From: Acinetobacter geminorum
GTDB taxonomy: Bacteria > Pseudomonadota > Gammaproteobacteria > Pseudomonadales > Moraxellaceae
Reading direction: 5' to 3'
NCBI RefSeq assembly: GCF_013009345.1
Contig: NZ_JABELE010000005.1
Coordinates: 13,051 to 77,050, forward strand
DNA length: 64,000 nt
In this document: positions 55,707 to 64,000 of the stretch, one piece after another
How the letters are laid out: each line of letters begins with the position of its first letter
How positions within the stretch are numbered: the first letter of the stretch is position 1
The notes under the pieces: model-generated
The model's input: only the letters and a program-made list of their open reading frames with translations
What the model was told of the DNA's origin: nothing
Database searches by the model: none
Made by a program: the position numbers and the translations under genes

Positions 55707-56921
55707 CTATGAGAATGGCTTGGTTTTGACCTGTTGTGTCGCTTTCAAGACGACAATAAAACCACTTAGTGTAAATAACACCATCATCACCCCCATATTG
55801 AGCGATGCAGACCAAATCAGGAAGTTAAGAAGCACGCCACCTAAAAGGCCACAAGCGAATTGCATACTTCCCATAATTGCACTTGCTGTTCCAGCACGAG
55901 CACCTTGTTTGGACATTGCTAACGCCATCGCATTTGGGCCTGTTAATCCAATGCCTGAAATAGCTAAAAACAACCCTACCATAACCAGCCATAAAGGCGC
56001 CGCAGGAATTAAACCAGCAATAAATACAATGATGGCTCCAGTCACTTGCACAAGTGAACCTGATTTTAAGCGTTTGGTAATTTCAACACGTGTTGTTAAA
56101 TGCTTGTTTAAAGAAGACATCAACATAATACCAAAAGCATTTAGTCCAAATACGTAGGCAAATTCTTGCTGATTAAGCCCGTACTGATCCATAAAAACCG
56201 CAGGCGCTGAGCTGATATAGCAAAATAATACAGCCCCTGTTAAACACCCTGCAAACATAGGTAAGCGGAAACTCGCATCTTTGAAAATAGCTCCATATAA
56301 AGTCACCACTTGATAGAGCGATAGCTTAAGCCTTTTATCATTTGCCAAAGTTTCCTTAAAAAAGAAATGTACACACAGCCAACACAGCGCACCCACAATT
56401 GAAAGTGCAATAAAAATAGCCTGCCAAGGGAACCAAATTAAAATCCATGCTCCGATCATAGGAGCCAAAATTGGTGCTAAGCCCATTACGATCATCATGC
56501 TAGAAAAAGCTTGTGCAGAGCCTTGTACGTCCAATCTATCGCGTATTGCCGCACGCGCCATGACTACGCCAACACAACCACCTAAAGCTTGTAAAATACG
56601 GGCCGCAATCAAGCTCCATTCATTAGTAGCCATTACACAAAATAAGCTTGCGACTGCATAAAGCGCGAGGCCAAAGTAAAGTGGTTTCTTTCTACCGATA
56701 CGATCGCTTAAAGGACCATAAACCAATTGCCCAATGGCTAAACCAAAAAAATAAGCTGGCAGTGTATTTGCCACCATTTGCGTACTTACCCCAAAATCAT
56801 GGGCCATTTGTGGTAGCGCAGGTAAGTACATATCAATGGATAACGGCCCTAAAGCCGTAAGTAAAGCGAGCAACATAATCCAGCCAATAGAATATTGACG
56901 CTGGGCTGTTTGTTCAGACAT
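55707..56921 (-). CDS. Bcr/CflA-type multidrug MFS transporter
   Basis: A 404-residue MFS pump with about twelve membrane helices. The start 'LALLTALGPLSIDMYLPALPQMAHDFGV' and motif A 'LVYGPLSDRIGRKKPLYFG' are diagnostic of Bcr/CflA (DHA1). It exports drugs such as bicyclomycin, chloramphenicol or others by proton antiport. It is adjacent to, but divergent from, the YccS-like gene. Confidence 0.92.
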   Translation of the reverse strand: MSEQTAQRQYSIGWIMLLALLTALGPLSIDMYLPALPQMAHDFGVSTQMVANTLPAYFFGLAIGQLVYGPLSDRIGRKKPLYFGLALYAVASLFCVMATNEWSLIAARILQALGGCVGVVMARAAIRDRLDVQGSAQAFSSMMIVMGLAPILAPMIGAWILIWFPWQAIFIALSIVGALCWLCVHFFFKETLANDKRLKLSLYQVVTLYGAIFKDASFRLPMFAGCLTGAVLFCYISSAPAVFMDQYGLNQQEFAYVFGLNAFGIMLMSSLNKHLTTRVEITKRLKSGSLVQVTGAIIVFIAGLIPAAPLWLVMVGLFLAISGIGLTGPNAMALAMSKQGARAGTASAIMGSMQFACGLLGGVLLNFLIWSASLNMGVMMVLFTLSGFIVVLKATQQVKTKPFS

Positions 56922-57048
56922 AACGATATTTCATTTTTCACTCATTTGCATACAGACAAGCTTACACTGTCTATCGTATGATTTGTGCAACATTGGTGTA
57001 GAAATACACAAATCCTTTATCACTCAGGTTGATCAGCAAGGACTTCAT

Positions 57049-59223
57049 TTGAAATCTTGGTTTAAACGCCTAAAAAGAGCGACTTATAACACAACATTTA
57101 TGTATAACGTGCGAATGCTGATAGCCTTTTCAGGAACTGCTTTCGTGCCTTATTTTTTAGGCTATCAATTAGCAACTATTCCACTCACTTTAGGTGTAGT
57201 CGCAGCAGGTTTGAGTGATATTGATGATCGCTTTTCCGTGCGAATCATGAACCTAATTTATACTTATATTGGGTTCTTCGTTACTGCAGCTTCTGTACAA
57301 CTACTTTTTCCCTACCCAATGGCTTTCGCCTTAGGGTTGATTGCCTCATGTATTGGCTGGATTTTACTAGGTTCATTAGGACGTCGTTACGCCACCATTT
57401 CTTATGGCTGTTTGGTTGTTTCGGTCTATACCATGTTGGGTGTTCACCTTTTCGATCACTGGTATATTCAACCTGCTCTTTTAGTTGCAGGTGCTGCGTG
57501 GTATGGCCTTATCGCCACGATTAGCTTTTTGTTATTCCCCGTTCGCCAACTTCAAGACAAACTCGCAGCGTCTTATGCCTCTCTAGGTGATTTTCTATTT
57601 GCGAAATCAAACTTATTTGATGTAGATATGACTCCTGCCAGCTATCAGCAAAGCATGATTGAGTTGTCATTAGAAAATGGTAAATTAATTACGATTTTTA
57701 ATGACTTAAAAACAGCTTTATTGACTCGTTTAAAAGGTGACCGTGGACAAAAAGATACACGTCGAAGCTTACATTATTATTTTGTCGCTCAAGATATTCA
57801 TGAGCGTGCTGACTCAGCCCATATCGACTATCAAAAGTTAGCCAAAATTTTTCAGCACAGCGATATTTTGTTTAGATTTCAACGAATTTTGGCAGTTCAA
57901 GGTAAAGCTTGCCAAGAGTTAAATGAATGTATTTTACAACGTAAACCCTATAAACATAACAAACGTTTCAAGCAGAGTTTTGAGAACTTAAGACTATCTT
58001 TAGAGAAGCTAAGACGTGATCAGCATTATGATCTTTTATGGGTAAATGCTCTTTTCGCTTTATACCAAAATTTAAAATCTATCGACTCTCAGTTACTTAA
58101 CTTAGAAACGGAACAACACATTCAGGCTGATAAAGTTAAACAAGCAGAGAACCAGCTTAAAGATGATGATTTACAGGGATGGAATGATATTGTCATCCGA
58201 ATAAAGCAAAATCTAACTCCCGAATCTGTACTCTTCCGCCATGCAATTCGCGTCTCGATTGTTCTTTTTATTGGATATGTGTTGATTCAAATGACCAATA
58301 TTGAGTACGGCTATTGGATTATGCTTACAGCGCTATTTGTAAGCCAGCCTAACTTCAACGCAACCAAACGTCGCTTACGCTTACGAATTTTCGGAACATT
58401 AGTCGGAATTATTGTCGGTCTTACCATTGTATTTCTCGTGCCTTCCGTCGAAGGACAACTATTAATGCTAATCCTGAGCGGAGTACTGTTTTTTGAGTTA
58501 CGCAGTAAGCAATATGCTCAAGCAACCGCATTCATTACAATTTTGGCATTAATTAACTTTAATCTAGATGGCTCTGCAATGGCCGCTGCTATTCCGCGAT
58601 TTGTAGATACTTTAATTGGATGTGCTCTAGCTTGGTTTGGGGTGACATTTATTTGGCCTGACTGGAAATTCCGACGCTTACCTCGCAACATCAGACGTTC
58701 ATTACAAGCTCAATGCAATTACTTAGCTGAAGTTGTTAAACAATATCATGAAGGCCGCAATCATGCGCTGAATTATCGTATTGTAAGACGGGCTGCTCAT
58801 AATACAGATGCCGAGGTTGCTTCGCTTATTTCAACTTTAGCGACAGAGCCTGACTTTGACCCAACCCGTAAATCAGATATTTTTGAATTTCTGTGTTTAA
58901 ACCATACTTTTTTAAGTTATATCGCCGCACTTGGAGCACATCGAGAAAGCATTCAAGACCAAGCTGTTCTTAAACTCTTAGACCAAGCGCTAGATGACAT
59001 TCAAGGTGCTCTATTAAGAGATGAGATGCCTGATCTTACAGCACAAAATATGCTCCAAACGATACGTCAACGTTTGAGTCAAAATAATGAAGAGGACCAA
59101 AAATCACTCATTATCTTACAACAGCTATCACTCATGCTTAGTGTATTAAACCGTTTCAGTATGCTAAAACAACGCCTAAGTCATGATCTTGATAACGATG
59201 CCAGTGAGCTTGCATCATTATAA
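57049..59223 (+). CDS. YccS/YhfK-type FUSC family inner-membrane protein
   Basis: A protein of about 724 residues. I choose the TTG at 57049 because AAGGA lies six bases upstream; a TTG at 56983 and an ATG at 57100 are alternatives. Two FUSC-type membrane blocks (about residues 15-150 and 395-530) flank cytoplasmic helical parts. The second block begins 'FRHAIRVSIVLFIGYVLIQMTNIEYGYWIMLTALFVSQPNF', the FUSC_2 motif. It is related to E. coli YccS and aromatic acid efflux AaeB. The substrate is unknown. Confidence 0.85.
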   Translation: MKSWFKRLKRATYNTTFMYNVRMLIAFSGTAFVPYFLGYQLATIPLTLGVVAAGLSDIDDRFSVRIMNLIYTYIGFFVTAASVQLLFPYPMAFALGLIASCIGWILLGSLGRRYATISYGCLVVSVYTMLGVHLFDHWYIQPALLVAGAAWYGLIATISFLLFPVRQLQDKLAASYASLGDFLFAKSNLFDVDMTPASYQQSMIELSLENGKLITIFNDLKTALLTRLKGDRGQKDTRRSLHYYFVAQDIHERADSAHIDYQKLAKIFQHSDILFRFQRILAVQGKACQELNECILQRKPYKHNKRFKQSFENLRLSLEKLRRDQHYDLLWVNALFALYQNLKSIDSQLLNLETEQHIQADKVKQAENQLKDDDLQGWNDIVIRIKQNLTPESVLFRHAIRVSIVLFIGYVLIQMTNIEYGYWIMLTALFVSQPNFNATKRRLRLRIFGTLVGIIVGLTIVFLVPSVEGQLLMLILSGVLFFELRSKQYAQATAFITILALINFNLDGSAMAAAIPRFVDTLIGCALAWFGVTFIWPDWKFRRLPRNIRRSLQAQCNYLAEVVKQYHEGRNHALNYRIVRRAAHNTDAEVASLISTLATEPDFDPTRKSDIFEFLCLNHTFLSYIAALGAHRESIQDQAVLKLLDQALDDIQGALLRDEMPDLTAQNMLQTIRQRLSQNNEEDQKSLIILQQLSLMLSVLNRFSMLKQRLSHDLDNDASELASL

Positions 59224-59323
59224 ATCTGAGTCGGAAATTAGTACGAAATTGGCATAATATCCTTTCCTGACTTATGCCAATTAATGCTAAACTTAAAACA
59301 GTTTACAATTTGTTATTTGCACT

Positions 59324-59899
59324 ATGACCGCGAAAACTTTATACGCTTATACGCTTCAGCCTGTTCCCTATGACGTGTCAGAAGCTGAACAACGTCATGC
59401 ACAGCTTCTTATCTGGCGCAGTACCAATAAAATCAGCACAAAAATCTGGGTAATTATGGGTGTGGTTTTAGCCCTAGCTATTTTAGGCCTTGTTTTTATC
59501 AAGAACTACTCTACTATTTTTTGCTGGGTTGCTATTGTCTGCGTAGTCCTTTACTACGTAGGACGTAAATACGGATTAGAATGGTACGTTAAACGCAAGA
59601 TGAATGAATTTCCGGTACAGGAAATCAAAGGTATTCGTTTAGGTGTGCAACCTCATGGTATTGTGATGCGTCAACAAATGGGCTTACAAGAAGGCGTAGG
59701 TACTATTGGGTGGAAAAATATCTACGAATGGTACAATACACCTGATTTTATTTTGGTCAATTTCAAAGTAAAAGATCCAAAAGGCCAAGAACAACAAGGT
59801 GCTTATATTCTACCTAAGCGCATGGATTCGAAAAACTTCTCGTTCAACACAATTCGCACACACTTAAAAGAATCTGTAGGCGAACCAAAAACCTTGTAA
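59324..59899 (+). CDS. YcxB-like membrane protein
   Basis: A 191-residue protein with two membrane helices near the N-terminus ('KIWVIMGVVLALAILGLVFI', 'TIFCWVAIVCVVLYYVG'). A C-terminal domain follows with 'GIRLGVQPHGIVMRQQMG ... IGWKNIYEWYNTPDFILVNF', which fits the YcxB-like domain (PF14317). Function is unknown. A terminator follows. Confidence 0.75.
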   Translation: MTAKTLYAYTLQPVPYDVSEAEQRHAQLLIWRSTNKISTKIWVIMGVVLALAILGLVFIKNYSTIFCWVAIVCVVLYYVGRKYGLEWYVKRKMNEFPVQEIKGIRLGVQPHGIVMRQQMGLQEGVGTIGWKNIYEWYNTPDFILVNFKVKDPKGQEQQGAYILPKRMDSKNFSFNTIRTHLKESVGEPKTL

Positions 59900-59916
59900 T
59901 TCTAGATTTTATAAAA

Positions 59917-59937
59917 AGCCTCCTCACGGAGGTTTTT
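59917..59937 (+). terminator. Intrinsic terminator
   Basis: GCCTCC/GGAGGT hairpin with a 4-nt loop, T-tract TTTTTT. Confidence 0.8.
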
Positions 59938-60054
59938 TATTAAGCTAAAAATAAATGATAATGAAAATTAATATTATCTCCAAAATCCATATTATCTCCC
60001 CAATCTTCGGCTATACTTCGTTACAAGATCTCCATCATATTTACATTTTCGACC

Positions 60055-62643
60055 ATGTTTAAAAAGATTTTATTTCAAATTCATTGGTTTCTGGGAATTA
60101 CTGCTGGCCTCATCTTATCCATTATGGGTGTCACAGGTGCAATTTATTCTTATGATCAACAAATTTTAAAATGGGTGAATTCTGATAGTTATGTTGTTCA
60201 AGCTGAAAATACTCCTAAACTAACTCCTGCTCAGCTTTATCAGCATTTCAATACAACTCAGCCTGAAATCAAAATTAATAGCATTACGATTGCTAAGGAC
60301 CCCACCTCTTCTTCTGTGGTAAACATTGAAAAAGAAGGTGAACGTCGTGGCTACAATATGATGGTTAACCCCTATAACGCTGAGGTTCTTCCAGATGTTA
60401 AAGGCCGAAAGTTATTGTTACTCATACAACAAATTCATCGTAATTTAACAGCCGGTGAAGTTGGTAAACAAATTACGGGTGCCTGCGCACTCATGTTAAT
60501 TTACTTTGTACTTAGCGGTTTGTATTTACGCTGGCCTAAGAAGCATTCTGCTCGTCAATGGCTTGCCGTAAAACCAAAACTCAAAGGCCGAAATTTTATT
60601 TGGGATCTACATGCGGTTGTTGGTACATGGGTCATTGTTTTTTACCTTCTTTTCGCATGTACAGGCCTATATTGGTCTTATGATTGGTGGCGTAGTGGCA
60701 TGTTCAAAGTGATGGGCGTTGAACAGCCTAAACGACAAGATCATGGCGCTACTCCTCAAAATCAAAATCGAGGAATGCAGCAAGGCAAACAATCTGAGCG
60801 TAATAATGATAAAAAATCAGAGCCTCAATTAGATAATACTCAGCTCATTACAGCACTTAATCAAACATGGAGCGGCTTCAATAGCCAAATCGGACGTGAT
60901 TATTCGACACTAACATTAAGCTTACCGAAAAAAGATGATGGGAAAATTGAGTTAAGCTTTGTCGATGCTATCCCACAACACGAACGTGCACGCAATCAAG
61001 CCATCTATAATTATCAAACTGGCAACATCGAAAAGATGGAGCTTTACGAAGACAAAAAGCTTAATCAAAAGATTATGAGCAGCATGTTACCCGTACACCG
61101 TGGTAGCTTCTTTGGACCAATTTATCAATTCGTTGCAATGCTTGCTTCTCTAGCAATGCCTTTGTTCTTGGTTACTGGGTGGATGCTATATCTTAAACGC
61201 CGTAAACAGAAAAAACTAACACAGGCGGCTCGTCAGTCTTTAGCAGGACAATACATTGATCCAAATGCAAAGCCTTGGCTTATTACTTATGCAACTCAAA
61301 CAGGCGTAGCTGAACAACTCGCTTGGAGCACGGCAACAAGTTTACAAGAAGCTCATCAACCTGTTCAGGTAAAACCTGTACAGCAACTAACCCAAACTGA
61401 TTTAGAACAACATCAACAGGTTTTATTCGTGATCAGTACTTATGGTACCGGTGATGCTCCTGATCTCGCTACAAGCTTTGCTAAGAAACTTTTAAAATTG
61501 AATGTGGATCTTAAGCACATCAACTATGCTGTTCTAGCTCTAGGCTCTAAAGAATATCCAGACACTTATTGTAGTTTTGGCCATGCAGTAGATGCTTGGC
61601 TTAAAGCAAATGGTGCCCACGCTCTCTTCAATACAATTGAAGTTGATAATGCAAACCCATCGGATATTCAAAATTGGAATCAATCTCTCGCGAAGGCAAC
61701 TAAATTAGATTTGCATGCTGTAAATCTGGAAAAAGTATTTGACAGTTGGATATTGCAGCAACGTGATTTACTCAATCCAAATAGCTTAGGTCAGCCTGCT
61801 TATAATATTGAACTTAAAGCAAATCATGAGGCGATATGGCAAGCGGGTGATATTGCTGAAATCCAGCCTGGTAATAGTCCTGAACGTATTCACGCTTTTT
61901 TGCAAAAGCATCATATTCTTAAAAATTCAAAAGTTGATTCATTACAGATTTCAATCGAAAAAGCGCTTTGGAATAAAGATTTAACTGGTGAAATTGAACC
62001 ATTTGCCAATCTGGATCATTTATTAGAACAGCTTCCTACCTTACCAACACGAGAGTATTCGATTGCGAGCATTCCGTCTCAGCAAGTCCTTCGTTTGGTT
62101 GTTCGTCAACAATATGATGCGTCTGGTAGTTTAGGTTTAGGTTCGGGTTGGCTGACTCAACATACGCAAGTTAATAATGAAATTGCTTTGCGTATTCGTA
62201 CCAATGAATCATTCCATCTTATTGATGACAACCGCCCTATTATTTGTATTGGTAACGGAACTGGTATTGCTGGTTTAATGAGCCTATTACACACCCGTAC
62301 ACGTCATGATTACACTGAAAACTGGTTAATCTTTGGTGAACGTCAAAGAGCATGTGATTTCTTCTATGAATCAACTATTGAAGCATGGAAAACCACGGGA
62401 ATGTTAAAACGCCTCGATTTAGCATTTTCGAGAGATCAAGAACAACGCATGTATGTTCAGGATGTAATCCGTCAAAATGCAGCAGAATTAGTAAGCTGGA
62501 TAGAACGCGGTGCTGTTCTGTATGTATGCGGTAGTATTGATGGTATGGCAAGCGGAGTTGATCAAGCACTTATCGAAATTCTAGGTGAAGAACAGGTAGA
62601 TGATTTAAGACAACAAGGCCGTTACCGCCGTGATGTTTATTAA
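60055..62643 (+). CDS. PepSY-TM / flavodoxin / ferredoxin-reductase fusion flavoprotein
   Basis: An 862-residue membrane reductase. Residues 1-390 form a PepSY_TM region with four membrane helices ('IHWFLGITAGLILSIMGVTGAIY', 'ITGACALMLIYFVLSGLYL', 'HAVVGTWVIVFYLLFACTGLYWSY', 'IYQFVAMLASLAMPLFLVTGWML'). A flavodoxin domain follows at about 410-555 ('YATQTGVAEQLAWSTATSL', 'STYGTGDAPDLATSFA'). A CPR/sulfite-reductase-like FAD/NADPH part ends the protein ('REYSIASIPS', 'ICIGNGTGIAGLMSLL', 'LYVCGSIDGMASGVDQALIE'). It probably passes electrons from NADPH across or at the inner membrane, perhaps to ferric siderophores. Confidence 0.88.
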   Translation: MFKKILFQIHWFLGITAGLILSIMGVTGAIYSYDQQILKWVNSDSYVVQAENTPKLTPAQLYQHFNTTQPEIKINSITIAKDPTSSSVVNIEKEGERRGYNMMVNPYNAEVLPDVKGRKLLLLIQQIHRNLTAGEVGKQITGACALMLIYFVLSGLYLRWPKKHSARQWLAVKPKLKGRNFIWDLHAVVGTWVIVFYLLFACTGLYWSYDWWRSGMFKVMGVEQPKRQDHGATPQNQNRGMQQGKQSERNNDKKSEPQLDNTQLITALNQTWSGFNSQIGRDYSTLTLSLPKKDDGKIELSFVDAIPQHERARNQAIYNYQTGNIEKMELYEDKKLNQKIMSSMLPVHRGSFFGPIYQFVAMLASLAMPLFLVTGWMLYLKRRKQKKLTQAARQSLAGQYIDPNAKPWLITYATQTGVAEQLAWSTATSLQEAHQPVQVKPVQQLTQTDLEQHQQVLFVISTYGTGDAPDLATSFAKKLLKLNVDLKHINYAVLALGSKEYPDTYCSFGHAVDAWLKANGAHALFNTIEVDNANPSDIQNWNQSLAKATKLDLHAVNLEKVFDSWILQQRDLLNPNSLGQPAYNIELKANHEAIWQAGDIAEIQPGNSPERIHAFLQKHHILKNSKVDSLQISIEKALWNKDLTGEIEPFANLDHLLEQLPTLPTREYSIASIPSQQVLRLVVRQQYDASGSLGLGSGWLTQHTQVNNEIALRIRTNESFHLIDDNRPIICIGNGTGIAGLMSLLHTRTRHDYTENWLIFGERQRACDFFYESTIEAWKTTGMLKRLDLAFSRDQEQRMYVQDVIRQNAAELVSWIERGAVLYVCGSIDGMASGVDQALIEILGEEQVDDLRQQGRYRRDVY

Positions 62644-62659
62644 AGATCAATAAAAACAA

Positions 62660-62697
62660 AAAACCGAGTAATAGCTTAAATGCTTTACTCGGTTTTT
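62660..62697 (+). terminator. Intrinsic terminator
   Basis: An AAACCGAGTAA/TTACTCGGTTT hairpin with T-tract after the flavoprotein gene. Confidence 0.85.
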
Positions 62698-62757
62698 ATT
62701 GCATTCAGAATAATTTTGCATACACTGTCTGCAATTTAAATTGCAACTCTAAGCACA

Positions 62758-63543
62758 ATGCAAGTCAGTAAGTGGATCCGTATTTTCCTAGCAATCATTG
62801 GTTCGATTTTATTTCTAGATGGATTAGTTCTAATTTGTCTCAATAAAATTAATGTAGGCACTGTTATTCCTTTAATTTTAGGTGCTTTCTTCTGCTTATA
62901 TTCCTTATTTTATTATCATTTAGAACGCTTTTTCTTCTATCACTATCGCTTGCACACACTTTGGCGTTTTGGATGGTTATGCTTCTGGATATGGTTAATT
63001 GGCTTAGGCTATTTTTTTAGCTTTATTAAAGAAAATAAAGATACTTCAAATAATATTCCTCCTGTAAAAGCAATTATTGTCTTAGGAAGCGGTGTTGAGA
63101 ATGGTCAGCCCTCCACAATTCTTGCAAAACGTTTAGATACGGCCGTCTCTTTAGCCCTAAAACAGCAGCAAGCCCAGATTGTTCTAACAGGTGGTCTTGA
63201 TTTTTCAGAAAAAGAAAGTGAGTCATTGGTTATGTCTCGTTATCTTGAACAAAAGTATCATATCGCAAGAGATCAAATGATCCTTGAAGATAAAAGCACC
63301 AGCACAGAGCTTAACTTAAAAAATAGTAAACCCTTATTAGAACAGCACCACATTACCTTAGACCAGCCAATCGCTATTGTCACAAGTGATTTTCATATTC
63401 CTCGCGCAGTAGCAATTGCGACAAAACAGGGCTATACCCAAGTTCATGGGGTAGCGGCCGAGACCCCATTAGCTACTCGCTACAATGCATGGTTACGTGA
63501 ATATTTTGCTTATGCAAGTGGATGGCTTCTAAACGAATATTAA
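62758..63543 (+). CDS. YdcF/ElyC/SanA-family (DUF218) membrane protein
   Basis: A 261-residue protein. The N-terminal 85 residues hold three membrane helices ('IFLAIIGSILFLDGLVLICL', 'VIPLILGAFFCLYSLFYY', 'FGWLCFWIWLIGLGYFFSFI'). The DUF218 domain shows 'AIIVLGSGVENGQPSTILAKRLDTAVSLAL', 'IVLTGGLDFSEKESESLVMSRYL' and 'SDFHIPRAVAIATKQGY'. The family includes E. coli ElyC/SanA, which affect envelope integrity. The biochemical role is not defined. Confidence 0.88.
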   Translation: MQVSKWIRIFLAIIGSILFLDGLVLICLNKINVGTVIPLILGAFFCLYSLFYYHLERFFFYHYRLHTLWRFGWLCFWIWLIGLGYFFSFIKENKDTSNNIPPVKAIIVLGSGVENGQPSTILAKRLDTAVSLALKQQQAQIVLTGGLDFSEKESESLVMSRYLEQKYHIARDQMILEDKSTSTELNLKNSKPLLEQHHITLDQPIAIVTSDFHIPRAVAIATKQGYTQVHGVAAETPLATRYNAWLREYFAYASGWLLNEY

Positions 63544-63560
63544 AAGTAATTTAATCGGAA

Positions 63561-63590
63561 AACTGCTATTTAAAAAAATAGCAGTTTTTT
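63561..63590 (+). terminator. Intrinsic terminator
   Basis: AACTGCTATTT/AAATAGCAGTT hairpin with T-tract TTTTTTTT. Confidence 0.85.
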
Positions 63591-63922
63591 TTATTTGTAA
63601 AAAATATTCGTGATCGGTACAGATACAAAGCTGATATTAGCTAAAACTAGTAAATTACAGGCTAGATTCTTATCTTTAAGCACTAGTAACGCAATTTAAT
63701 GAGGTTGAGGAATCCCATCAAAAGCTTGAAGAAACACTAATGTTAAAAACTAAAAAAAATAGCGATCACTAAAAAGAATAAATTAAAGATCTCAGGATTT
63801 TAATTTTAGAATAGAAAAGTTGTATCTATACTGAACCACATAGTAAATAAATTTACATGTAAGTATAGGATATTTATAGATGAATATAAATTTAGGGGAT
63901 TTTAAATTTCTGATATAAATTA
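63591..63922. other. 332-bp intergenic region before tRNA-Val
   Basis: AT-rich DNA between the YdcF-like terminator and the tRNA gene. No coding frame or promoter is supported; the only 60-codon frame runs through the tRNA itself. Confidence 0.55.
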
Positions 63923-63998
63923 TGGTGGGCGCTGACGGGATCGAACCGCCGACATTCTGCTTGTAAGGCAGACGCTCTACCAACTGAGCTAAGCGCCC
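63923..63998 (-). tRNA. tRNA-Val(UAC)
   Basis: On the minus strand a standard 76-nt tRNA folds. The acceptor is GGGCGCT/AGCGCCC with discriminator A and encoded CCA (63925-63923). The D-arm has 'AGTTGGTAGA', the anticodon loop CTTACAA has anticodon TAC, and the T-arm has 'TTCGATC'. Anticodon TAC reads valine GUA/GUG. It is chromosomal. More tRNA genes may follow outside the window. Confidence 0.95.
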
Positions 63999-64000
63999 TA

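Noticed and set aside
55720..56157. 145-codon plus-strand frame inside the Bcr/CflA gene
   Set aside because: Antisense to a well-supported membrane transporter; no independent signals.
63792..63983. 63-codon minus-strand frame at the right edge
   Set aside because: It starts within and reads through the tRNA-Val gene, so it is not a gene.
1..64000. CRISPR array, insertion sequence or rRNA genes
   Set aside because: No regularly spaced repeats, transposase frames or rRNA-like sequence were seen in the window.

Overview
The window reads as chromosomal DNA of an Acinetobacter (most likely A. baumannii or a close relative). It is AT-rich. Its housekeeping genes have Acinetobacter-type products: a wax ester synthase/DGAT close to the AtfA of A. 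baylyi as I recall that sequence, ThrH, a CysH with four cysteines, MreBCD-Maf-RNase G, and GatCAB. About the first 23.2 kb are the right part of a lambdoid, siphovirus-like prophage. The rest is core chromosome.

Prophage, 1-23177 (left end outside the window). Everything left of position 17022 is essentially on the minus strand, so it is transcribed right to left. From the immunity region leftwards come Cro-like and CII-like regulators, a DnaT/O-like replication protein and a DnaB helicase, a phage Dam methylase, small unknown genes, a RuvC-like nuclease and a candidate Q-type antiterminator. Then follow a GIY-YIG-type gene with its own promoter, a tRNA-Ser(GCU), small genes, an HNH-like protein, NinB, terminase small and large subunits, a DUF4055 portal, a MuF-like minor head protein, scaffold, major capsid and head-tail connectors. 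Tail and lysis genes and the integrase lie beyond the left edge. Intrinsic terminators are scattered along the late unit downstream of the Q-like gene, which fits transcription by antitermination. Rightwards from the immunity region come the CI repressor, a HicA-HicB toxin-antitoxin pair, a possible GvpU-like gene, and then a repressor-controlled operon (19670-23048). That operon carries a Sak4-like ATPase, a methyltransferase-like protein, a DUF551 protein and an AlpA/Xis-like protein. The same TATCGGAA-type operator occurs in both early promoter regions, the lambda pL/pR logic. The prophage ends at 23157-23177 in what looks like the 3' end of a tRNA-Arg(UCU) gene (attR).

Chromosome, 23190-64000. 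Stress and detoxification genes come first (HchA, quinone reductase, AraC regulator), then UppP. A lipid and redox stretch follows: PaaX-like regulator, fatty acid desaturase, AraC regulator, flavodoxin-fold NAD(P)H oxidoreductase, FadL-type porin. Next are ThrH, CysH, AtfA, the cell-shape cluster mreBCD-maf-rng, and the gatCAB operon divergent from mreB. The remainder holds a DJ-1 protein, exported unknown proteins, SbmA, threonine ammonia-lyase, a patatin lipoprotein, an alanine/glycine symporter, a nitroreductase, a Bcr/CflA pump, a YccS-like FUSC protein, a YcxB-like protein, a PepSY-flavodoxin-reductase fusion, a YdcF-like protein, and tRNA-Val(UAC) at the right edge.

The most unusual material is in the prophage: two related DUF723-type genes with their own extended -10 promoters, a phage tRNA, a possible OOP-like antisense terminator at the cII 3' end, the duplicated operator array, and a set of very small translationally coupled genes. 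I do not see a clearly new multi-gene defence system. The most plausible accessory modules are the HicAB plus GvpU-like block and the DUF723/GIY-YIG plus tRNA block.
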